DNA of 64,000 nt from NCBI GenBank assembly GCA_911728455.2, contig OU452221.1, forward strand, positions 3,252,290-3,316,289, written 5' to 3'. Below, piece by piece: positions 27,701 through 39,700 of the stretch (the stretch's first letter is position 1; every line of letters begins with the position of its first letter). Source of the stretch: Marthasterias glacialis (Eukaryota; Echinodermata; Asteroidea; Forcipulatida; Asteriidae). The notes under the pieces were generated by a model. The model did not search any database. It was not told the origin of the DNA and saw nothing but the letters and a program-made list of their open reading frames with translations. The translations under genes were made by a program, and so were the position numbers.

Positions 27701-30700
27701 TTCATGAATGTTTTAAACTAATGTTAAATTAAAATTTGTGCAAAGATTGTTGCAGGTTTCTTTTTTTTTTGCACTTACCTCTTTATCCTCAGTGTCAGGT
27801 CTCTCTTGCCCGATGAACAACATGTTGATGGCGTACTCTCGGTGACTGACAAACGGCATTCCGATTCCTTCCAAGTCACCGGTCAAATCTTTCAAGTCTG
27901 TCTGAAGATCCAAAAAGGCTGAAGAAAAGAGTAATTGAAACAAAGAGGTTTTATAGCCCTTGTCCGAATTGACCAATCGATTAAGCCCCACCTACTAACG
28001 TATTGACCAATCACAGCCTTGAGAACGCCAACGAAAGTCCGACATGTTCAAATCCCATTAGAAAAGTAAATAAACCGCTGCCATTGTTCCAACACACATC
28101 AGCACACACAACTGTACTAACTTTTGATTTGTTTGTATTTCTGGTGGTGCAAATCCCGCAACAGTGGTCCCTGACAGTTGTGTAAAAGTGGTTTAACAGT
28201 GTTCTTGTCTGTATTGTTCTTTGGACTCAAGGCACTGCTTAAAAGGCCACGAAACTAAATCCATACCGTTAATGAAAACCATGTACGTGTGTGTATTCAA
28301 AATGTGTTTGTGGCTGCAATCAAACCACCACGGCGATGATCATTGCAAGAAAGTCCCACCATGTGCTGTTGCTAGGCAGTTGCTAAGGCAGGCGGGGTTT
28401 AATGGATATATCTATTGGCGGCTGTTGCTATTACATGGGTACCCTACGTTTTAACGTTTGTTAACGTGACGTTCAACTGGGATGACAGTGGATGAAAATT
28501 AAAAATCCAAGAAACACTGGTGGAGGATTTGGTAGCTAACAACCACGCCATAAACCAGGGCAGCATCCTGTCCTTATGGGGCAAACACCTTGATATAGTC
28601 AAAATACAGTACATGTACTGTGTTCAGGGTTTACGAGGGACTGGATGTATGTAAATTACATTTATTTATTTGAAACGAAAAACCAAAAGTTGTAAAAAAT
28701 TCCACAACAGTAATTTTCCAGAGAAATATCATCCCCAGATCAACCCACAGCCATAGCCACTAATTAAGACACAAGGTTAGATACTCAAAATGTTAATACA
28801 AAAGAATTTTATACCGAAAGAATTTTATTAGCATGGTAACACTGAAACTTGGACTAGACTTAGGATACAAGAAACTGAAATTGCAAGAAGAAAAAAAGAC
28901 GTTGAAGTTATTTTAACATTCTGACCATTTAAATTACTATCAATTTAATAAAAACAGCAACAGGAGGGGGTTACTCCCCCCCCCCCCGACACACACACAC
29001 ACACACCCCACAGCAAGACTATCTTTGTTTAACACCTGGTTGTAAAAATGTCTTAAAACCACTGAAACGATGACAGTGGAGCAATGTTTTCTTTGTAAGA
29101 CCCTTAAAGGTCTTACTTTGTACCTTGTTTGATCTCAACTGACAGATCCTCTTCAAGAGCTCTCATGTCTTCCTGGATGAGTCTGGCCTCTCGTTTGGAT
29201 CCGTACAGCTGAGCTACGAAGCACAACACAAAGAAAAGAATGCACACCAGGACTGCTCCACTGACAGACGGAACTAGGATTGGTAGCCAATCAATCGGGG
29301 GATAGTAAACGTAACCTATACGGAACTCTAGATTGCTGTGAATTACCTGAAGGGAGAAGATAAACAAGGTTCAATCAGGGGTACTTCTAAATGTGTCTTG
29401 GTTCATGAAGTCACCAGCACCATTATATTGATTCTCAAGAAATGTCTCTAGACTTACAGAAACTACTCATCCTAGCTTTATCTCTCAGTGTCTTGACACA
29501 AGAAGTCCTGGACAGATGGTTGTTTCTCATGTAAGTTGCAACCGAGATTTGTCTTCAGACTTACCCAGATCACAGAAAGCCCTCTCTTAGTGTCTTGACC
29601 CAAGAAGTCCTGGTGTGGATTTCACAAAGCGCTGGGACCAGTCTTATCTTGAGTTAGGACGAGTAACTAGTCTTAACTTTTAAGACTAGTCATGTTAAGG
29701 TAGGACTAGTCCTAGGTTAGGAATAGTTTGTGAAATCCACTCCTGGTTAGATGTTTGTTTCTCAAGTAAATTACACCTAAGATTTATCTTAAGACTTACC
29801 CAGACCACAGCAAGCCCTCTCTTAGTGTCTTGGACCTTGAAGTCCCCGGCAGATGGTTCTTTCTCAGGTAAATTACAACCAAGAGTTGTTTCTTCAATAA
29901 AGGTCACAAGACACCTCGCTGTTCCAACATAAACGATGATTTCTGAGGCAGTAATTGCATTGTCGATTCGTTCACCCTGAGTTTAACAAGTTTTAAATAA
30001 TCTGCAGTGGAAATATTCACGACCACACAACAACATACTTTTCACAATAAGTACTACATTTCATGAATCCAAGTTAACCCCAAACTTAATCCTACAAATA
30101 CATAATGGTCTCGTCTCTTTGAGGACCACTGAGACAATCTTTGCATTCACACCTGTCATACTTTTAACAAAAAAAGAGGTGAAAAACACAGGTTTCTAAC
30201 CAATTGTACCGATAAATGGCTCCAAAACAAAATAAACCAACAAACAACAAGAGTAGCAAATCCACAGACTGACAGCCAAACTGATCCATATAGTCTGTCA
30301 AGAACAAAGAAAAAATACAAACAGACATTCAGCGAAGACTGAATGAGAGTAACGGACAAACAGACAGACCGACAGTGAAGCTAATCCACAGCACACAGAC
30401 ATTACACAGACAAACAGACAGTCAGTGAAGACTGAATGAGAGTAACGGACGAACAGACAGACCGACAATGAAGCTAATCCACAGAACCCAGACATTACAC
30501 AGACAAACAGACAGTCAGTGAAGACTGAATGAGAAAAACGGACAAATAGACAGACCGACAGTGAAGCTAATCCACATCACACAGACATTACACAGACAAA
30601 CAGACAGTCAGTGAAGACTGAATGAGAAAAACGGACAAACAGACAGACCTACATTGAAGCTAATCCACAGCACACAGACATTACACAGACAAACAGACAG

Positions 30701-33700
30701 TCAGTGAAGACTGAATGAGAAAAACGGACAAACAGACAGACCGACAGTGAAGCTAATCCACAGCACACAGACATTACACAGACAAACAGACAGTCAGTCA
30801 AGACTGAATAAGAGTAACGGACAAACAGACAGACCGACAATGAAGCTAATCCACAGAACCCAGACATTACACAGACAAACAGACAGTCAGTGAAGACTGA
30901 ATGAGAAAAACGGACAAATAGACAGACCGACAGTGAAGCTAATCCACATCACACAGACATTACACAGACAAACAGACAGTCAGTGAAGACTGAATGAGAA
31001 AAACGGACAAACAGACAGACCGACAATGAAGCTAATCCACAGAACCCAGACATTACACAAACAGACAGTCAGTGAAGACTGAATGAGAAAAACGGACAAA
31101 TAGACAGACCGACAGTGAAGCTAATCCACAGAACCCAGACATTACACAGACAAACAGTCAGTGAAGACTGAATGAGAAAAACGGACAAATAGACAGACCG
31201 ACAGTGAAGCTAATCCACAGAACCCAGACATTACACAAACAGACAGTCAGTGAAGACTGAATGAGAAAAACGGACAAATAGACAGACCGACAGTGAAGCT
31301 AATCCACATCACACAGACATTACACAGACAAACAGACAGTCAGTCAAGACTGAATGAGAGTAACGGACAAACAGACAGACCGACAGTGAAGCTAATCCAC
31401 ATCACACAGACATTACACAGACAAACAGACAGTCAGTGAAAACTGAATGAGAAAAACGGACAAACAGACAGACCTACATTGAAGCTAATCCACATCACAC
31501 AGACATTACACAGACAAACAGACAGTCAGTCAAGACTGAATGAGAGTAACGGACGAACAGACAGACCGACAATGAAGCTAATCCACAGAACCCAGACATT
31601 ACACAGACAAACAGACAGTCAGTGAAGACTGAATGAGAAAAACGGACAAATAGACAGACCGACAGTGAAGCTAATCCACATCACACAGACATTACACAGA
31701 CAAACAGACAGTCAGTGAAGACTGAATGAGAAAAACGGACAAACAGACAGACCTACATTGAAGCTAATCCACAGCACACAGACATTACACAGACAAACAG
31801 ACAGTCAGTGAAGACTGAATGAGAGTTACGGACAAACAGACAGACCGACAATGAAGCTAATCCACAGAACCCAGACATTACACAGATAAACAGACAGTCA
31901 GTCAAGACTGAATTAGAGTAACGGACAAACAGACAGACCGACAATGAAGCTAATCCACAGCACACAGACATTGTACAGACAAACAGACATTCAGTGAAGA
32001 CTGAATGAGAGTAACGGACAAACAGACAGACCGACAGTGAAGCTAATCCACAGCACACAGACATTGTACAGACAAACAGACAGACAGTGTGTCTGAATGA
32101 GAGTAAAGGACAAACAGCCAGACCGATAGCCCAGCTGATCCACAGCCCTACAGACAAACAGACAGTCAGTAAAGACTGAATAATAGTAGTTAGGCAAACT
32201 GACAGCCAAACTGATCCATATACAGCCCGTCTAGTGCACAGACAACATAATGACAAACAGACAGTCAGTAAGAACAAGACAATTATACCAAAACTTAAAA
32301 CTATAAATTAACTGATTGCGTATTAATTTTTTTTGTCAACCATCATTGATAAAAACCTCACCTTAATCGTCATCAACTCTTCCTTCTTCTCAAACAAGTC
32401 ATTTTCAAACTCGCCATACACCGGATCAGGAAAGAACTCCAAATCAACTTCCTCGTCTTTTGACCACGTTAAGAGGTCACTGACACCATCCATAATGAAG
32501 CCAAAGGACACATTAAGTTGAGATAGAGAACTGCTTACGGCTGAGGTTATGTTAGGAGTTTGGCATCTCATGAACTCTGAGCCTTCCCTGTCACAATTCT
32601 AGTGATGTAAGATTTTAACAAACAAAATTTGATTAAGCTAACATGTTTCTTAAGCAGGATAGAGGCGTGTCGTGGCCGAGCGGATAAGAACACCGGACTC
32701 AAGCTCTGGTGTTTCTGATCAGCAGAGTGTGGGTTCGAGTCCCGGTCGTGACACTTGTGTCCTTAAGCAAGACACTTAACCATTATTGCTTCGTCCTTCG
32801 GATGGGACATAAAGCCGTACGTCCCGTGTGTTGTGTAATGCACCGCGTGACACTTATCGCAAAGAGAAGGGGTTCGCCCCGGTGTTCCTGGTTTGATCGG
32901 CTGCAGATTGCGCCACAGCACCCTGTGAACCATTACATGGTGCTATGTAAAGGAACAGGTCTCATACTTCAAAAACGTAACTCATCATACCTTGCAGGAA
33001 AAAACATACTGAGCGCTCTGAGACGCCCATAGGGTGTGATAAAGCACTATATAAGAACTGCGTATTAGTATTAATATTATAGAGGACTTTACTTTGTACC
33101 AAGCCTCAAATGGAAAACCTGTACACATCCTCAAAGCGGCGGGCAAACAATGGAAATACCATGAACACTTTTCAACGATAAGTGCAGCTTTCAACATGTG
33201 ACGTGCTTTCTATTGAACTTTCTAATTAATACCTAATTTGCAAGGGTTATCTAATCGTAGTTTTCTATTCAATAAAAAAGGAGATATGTGATGAAAACAT
33301 AAACTTCAACCAGGGTATGACAATGTCAAAATCTCACCTGTTAATTTCTCTAGAGAATACACTCATTAAACTGATAAAGTTGTTGAAATGAGAGGATTCA
33401 AAAATTGGTGACTCACCACTACAAACTCAACATTCTTAGGTCTGTCACTGCTAACTGATCTTTTAGTGATTTGTGTAGCAACTGTGACAACAAGTGAAGC
33501 CATCTGGGTAGTGTTTAGATATGTTCCTCTGACAATCATCTCTCGACCACCGCTGAGTAGTTAAAAAAACAAATTAAATGTGATTCGTGAGAATTTTCAC
33601 TGTGTATTTTTGATTATTTATTGTAATTGTAATGCGCTTGTGCACATTGAATGAAAACGGCGCAATATAAATCAATAAACTATTATTTGATAGATGTCAA

Positions 33701-36700
33701 TATTTGCATCGGGGGAATGAATATAAATTTCTATTTGCCTTTAAGACATCTGCTCTAGTCATGCGGGAGTCGTGGGTTCGAATCCCACCCGAGTTGCCTG
33801 TGGTTTTTTTTCCACAGGTCTCGAAAGCACTGAGTATACAGTGCTTATCACACATCGGTGAAAAGCAAATTGAAATTTATATAAATTATTATTATTATTA
33901 AAGAATACACATCAAATATGATTAGCAGGGCAAGTTTTGGTTGTTTAATTTTCAATTTCAAGTAAGAATAGATATTTTCACAGTGAGAATAGGAATATTA
34001 TGATAGGCTAAAATTTTGACAATTTGTTACAACAAACATGTAAGCTTCAAGTAGGCCAAAACTACAACATATAAAAACCCACTGTCACTAGTAATTCACC
34101 GTTAGAGATAACTATATGCATCGATTTACTCACGCATAGATACTGCTGGTTGGACTGACTTCAGTAATGACAGGGTCATTGGTGAAAGTGTAATTCTGGC
34201 TTGTTTTGTCTGCCCCATCAAAAGACATCTTGAATATCCCTGTCAGGCTGGCATTTCCCATAGAGCTGATGCACACTGTTCCCGTTTCAGTTACTGGGCT
34301 GTAAAATAAACCAAATAGTTACACAGCAGATAATGCATCAATTGATTTCTTATACCAACTATTTGAAGATTTCTTTTTACAATGATTATAACAAAAACCT
34401 CAACTGAAAAGTTTGAAACAAAATCCCAGATAACAGGCTCCACATCAAGTGAATGTTACATTATCTTAATTGTTATGTAGAGTGATCTTTACTTGCCTTG
34501 TTATAATGCAAGCTTCATCACCAATGAATGCCTCAATATTCCGTCCTGTATTTAGAGCCATTCCATTGATTGTTATACGAGTCCCACCAGCTGCTGGTCC
34601 AAAAGGAGGACTGAAACTTGTAATAGATGGAACCTGGCAGGAAAATCAGAACCAGAAAAACAAAGATAGTAAAAATTCCACATCAACCAGATCATGTGTC
34701 CTTTAATTTGTCAACAATCAATGATTGCACTGAACTTATCACGGAAGAATGGACAATTTGTTTCCTTTTCTTGACTTAAAATAATCTTATCTGATGGGAT
34801 TGACATTGAGGGCAAGAATCTGTTATTTTAGGGATTGTGGTGGAAATCACACGTCTCAAATCTGTATTCATAAATACCAAAGACAGTTTAGGCATTCCTA
34901 TTGGTTGAAAGGTGGTCACATGACCATGTTTACCTGGTATTAAACAGATGATAAAGATACGACTGGAGCTTTTAAGTTCCCTTATTTTAGTCTGGTTTTC
35001 TGCTTTGATACTCTAATACTAGAAAATGTATATGATAGTTGACAGACCCAAAGTGCAAAGCTGGGCTCCTGAACGTAATGTTACAGCAAAATTCATTGCA
35101 AAGTGAGCAAGGTTTGTTGTGTTGTTGTCTGATTTTTTTTAATTTCTTAACAATAAAAGGGCTTTTACGAATGGGGATAAAAGAGTGGTGACCCGGTCTT
35201 ACTCAGCCGTTTAAAACCCTACAGTGTCGCAGCCGTGTGACAAAGGCCTTCGCCTTCGGATCTTTATATCACACAGGCCGCGACACTGATGGTTTTAAAC
35301 GGCCGATTAAGACCTCTTCGCCACTCTTGTATTCCCTTATAATGCTAAGCTAAGACCAGCCTGTTCCAAAGTTAATTGAATGCAGTCAATTAGGACCTCG
35401 AAATACAATCTAGAGTGGAAGGTAGGCTGTCCATATACTTAGGTCTAACAGTTATAATCAAACCTACCCTATACTCAAATTTGACGTCTCCTGAGCTTTT
35501 CTGTTGTGTTGACCCATCAGCTCCCAAGACTGTCAGTGATACCGACACCACACTTTCAACTCTTGATTGAGTTCGGCAACTTACACTGTGAAATAAGTTC
35601 AGATTGTTTTCGTATATTACATACCGAAGGAAGTTCAACAGGTTCATTCAAAATATTCTAGTGTGTTTAACAAAACTGGTTTTTGTTGTTATTTTGCAGT
35701 AAATAAAAACTAGGTCAACCTCCCCCCCCCCCAAAAAAAAGAAGCCAGTCCATGGAATTCAGCATCATACGGTAATTCTTTCACTGTGGAATCCAGACAG
35801 ACCTAAATGCATGACATCCACCAACTTGTAAAAGAAAGTATCAATGATTGGCTAAAATCAAAAACAAAACAAAAAGTTGTGAAATGTTAGTAATTCAAAA
35901 TTTATGTGGTGGTCTTACTTGAATTTTGCAGTAAACATTTTGTAAAAATCAATCATTCTGACTTGATAGTTTAAGACCGGGGAACTGAAATGTCTTGGGT
36001 TAGATTGTCAATCATATCCAAGAACTTGAATATGCAAGTATCAATGACAAATGCTGAAATCAAATAAATATTTGTGAAAAAAATAAGAATTCAAAATTAA
36101 CGTGGTTTGCCATACTTCAATTTTGCAGTAATCTTTATATAGAATTGAATACTTCTGACTGAAATGTCTCACACTAAATTGTGTCAATGATATCCAAGAA
36201 CTTGGGTATGGAAGTATCAATTGAAAATGCTGAAATCAAATACAAACTGTGAAATGTTGATTACTTAAACTGTCAGTGTTTGAGTTTTTGAGTTTTTTTG
36301 CAGTTATTATTTTTTACAGACTTAAACATGTCTGATTTGATGATGACTTAAAGGCAGGGTGTACATTTAGTATCTGGAACCGTACGTTTGTTTCAATCCT
36401 CTGAAAGTTTTGTTTCAAAAGATGTTTGATAAGATATCAGAGAAAATCTGGGGCAATTATTTCCACGCAGAAAGTTCTCCAAAAATGCATAAACTGCATG
36501 TTTTTCATTACATGAAAAAGGTATCATGCCTGAAGCCTTTCTCACATTCATATATTTGAGGGAGAAATTACCTCTTTCTCAAAACTACATTACTTCAAAG
36601 GAGTCGTTTGTCACAATGTTTTATACTATCAACAGCTCTCCGTTGCTTCTTACCAAGTAAGCTTTTATGGTCATTTTTGGGGGAGTAATTACCAAAAGTA

Positions 36701-39700
36701 TCCCCTGCCTTTAAAATTAAGATGAAAGAAGTGACACATTGTTTTGGTTTTGATGTAACTTCTTACCTAGAGCCAATTGCATAATAGGCTTCCAGTCCTT
36801 CCAGATAGCATTCTTGGTCTCCAATCGTCATATTCAGTACAGTATGGAATCCTCTGCCAATATCTGTACCCATTACAGATACAGTGGTGTTACCTTCCAC
36901 TGGTCCATTCAAGGGATACCCCTAGCATTGAAGTATCATCACATTGTAATAATATTATTATTATGCAACGCCTTAAAACCTATATTATTATTATTATCGT
37001 CATATTATGAATGGAAGACAGTAGTCTTGTCCCTTTTTTTTCTTTATTTTATTCTTTTAGCACAACATCCAAACCTTTTGCAAACCTTTTGAACCTGTGT
37101 GCTTTGTTCAGGGATTTTAATAATCTTAAGGGTTAATTTTTTTTCTCCTTAAAACATCCACTCCTTTAAACCTCTGTATGGTGGTTTTTTTTTTCAATAT
37201 TTTTTTTATCAAATTGATGGTTTTCATTATTTACATGGAGCTTTAAGTTTTGTATTTATTTATTACATTTGTGTGTGTCTTTCCAGTTATTTTTTCTTTG
37301 CTTTTATGTAATGACGATCCACAGAAGACTATAAGATTCTAAGACCACCCAGCATATCAAAATAAGGAATAAATAAATGACTAAAAAGCTTGGTGGTCTA
37401 GTGGTAAGATAGACATTTGCTTTAGAATGCCAAAGGTCCTGGGGTTCGAATCCCACCTGAGTAACATGCCTATGGATTTTTTGTTCACAGGACTTGAAAA
37501 AGTACCGGTACAGAGTATACAGTGCTTAACACACATCGTTGTATGAGTAAAAATATAAATTTTACTGACTAAAAAGAGGCACTGATTACAACATTTATAA
37601 TACAACTCTACTCACCTCTTGGAGGATCGGATCAGGGCAGTTGGCACTGTTATTATGGGTAACCCACTCCCCTTCTGCTGTTGTACAAGACTCTCTTAGT
37701 TCACACAAAGCATTACACCAAATACACTCAAGCTCTGGCCTGGCAGTAATACACCGACTACAATCTGGCTTCATTACTCCACACTTGTAAAGTGTTGCTG
37801 TAGCAATGACAAAAGTTCAAAACACTCATTTGAAAGTCCTATATGTTAGAAAAAGTAAGTGAGAGGGCTTGCAAGGGATTACAAAATTACTTGTCTTAAA
37901 GATAATCAAGTTGTTTATAATTAATGCTAAAGTGCCTACAGCCTATGTAACAAAATAAACCATCAAAGTCAACAGAGAATTTCATCAGTCAGCAACATCC
38001 TTTCCTTGTGGGATCCTTATGTCACTGTAGGTCAAGGGGTCCCCACCCCACCTCCTTGACTCCAACTCACCATTATTGTTGAATATGTCATCTAGGGTGT
38101 GACGGTTACTAGCTGTGTCCGTCCATTCAATGGTCAGTTTCACAATCAGCTCTGCTTCATCAGTGGAAGTGTAGGTATACTGTGGAATATAAAACAAGCC
38201 ATTGGAATTTTATAATAATTAATTTTCTAATTTCAAAGAATGTTTTCTTCATAAAGTTTTGAGGACTAACTTAACTTACAGCTTTCATGTCACACACGAT
38301 GGTATCATCATTACGCTGAGCAGTTGTACTCTGACGTATTCCCTCGATATTAAAGCTGCATTCAAAGCTAGTAGTCTAAGAGACGAAAAAATAAATGGAC
38401 AGTGAGGTTAGTGGGAATTAAGCCAAATTTTAAGTGTCTAGTGTATTTCACTTCTTTGTTATTTATTCATTCCAAACAATGTTTTAAAATTTTTCATTTA
38501 TCTATTTGCCTTTTATCTTCCTTTAGTTTGAGCGTGGACTCCATCTGTTGTGGTTTGATTTGTCAACACCGATACTATATACAATGAGAGACTTTTGAGA
38601 CGCTGGTGGCAGCAGACACAACCGTCCTTTTTGACAGTTCTGAGTATGCGCGCACATGCTCAGTACTGCACGCATATTTCTGAGCATGTCCAAAAGTCTC
38701 TCATTGGAAATAGGCAAAGATAAACCTGTGTTTGCTCTGCCATGACTTATTTTGACTCTTTTAATTTAGTTCAATTTAGTAGGTCCTTTTGATGGAGTGA
38801 TAACCAACCTGGGTCTCATTGGGTAGATTTGTAGTCATGACTTGTAAACTCTTTTCAATTCCATTGGGCAGAAAGACTTCAGTATTCTGAGCCAGCAGCT
38901 GAGGGCAGGAACCTGGACCCTTGGATGAAGACGAATTTGGATTCTAAAGAAATTACATTAAATAAATAATTATCAGATGTCACTATTTAATTCATCAATG
39001 ACATTAACAGGATTTGGTTTTTATGTTTTTCTTCTTTTAATAGGGAAGGAAATACCTAGATTCAGCAAACAGTTAAAAATCAGCTTTTAAAAAAACAACT
39101 TTTGCCCTGGGTTTGATCTTACATTTTCTCCAGTAATGATGATTTCATTGGCTCCTGTGCAAGTAGAACTAACATGAGTGCATCTATTCTCAAAGACACA
39201 CCAGTCACAGGCCCAGCGACTTCCAACACAAGATACACAACTACAGCAAAACATAAATACAAAAACAACAAAATAATCCAAGGCCAGAAATGCTAGAGCA
39301 GAGAATACTCCAAAGCAAAACAAAAAAGAAAAATGCAAAAACACTCTGGCAAATATTGTGAAAATATTGTGGAGTGAGAAAAAAGAAAACTCCAAATTAG
39401 TATAGGTATTTCAGGTTATCTATTTGAAGCTTGTTTACTCTAAAAAAAATTAAAATTCAAACCAAAATGTGAAGAAAAGTAACAAAAAGAATGTTCTTAC
39501 GAAGTATGAGTTGAGCATTCATAGAAATGGAAGCTTGTATCCACAAAATTGACTGATGTTTCACTGGAATGGATGCTCAGTGTAACTGTAATGGCATCAT
39601 CTGGGAAATGGGAAAAAAATAATACCAAATAATTAAATTCTTATTAATCCAATATAAACTTAAGAAACAGCCAAAAGATTGCGCTAGACTTACCTCCTTG

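Larger units (their letters stand above)
19453..27918 (-). other. Gene 2 GAP N-terminal segment and Rho-binding domain exons (22-31)
   Basis: Exons 22-27 encode the first half of the split plexin RasGAP fold ([76 protein letters not shown]). Exons 28-30 encode the inserted ubiquitin-like Rho-GTPase-binding domain ([47 protein letters not shown]). Exon 31 (GIKDWHL) matches the KLWHLV stretch of other plexins. In the family the first Arg finger lies in an RRTES motif; here it reads LRNES, so the first Arg of the pair is Leu. Confidence 0.88.

Noticed and set aside
31753-32277. Minus-strand 174-codon frame in the 93-bp array
   Set aside because: It is a by-product of a repeat whose length is a multiple of three. 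There is no link to plexin exons.
37388-37460. Possible tRNA gene with GGTTCGAATCC
   Set aside because: It is the head of a SINE with several copies and a shared non-tRNA body.
39087-39395. Minus-strand 102-codon frame as a separate gene
   Set aside because: Its middle is plexin gene 2 exon 9 (PSI2); the ends are intron read-through.
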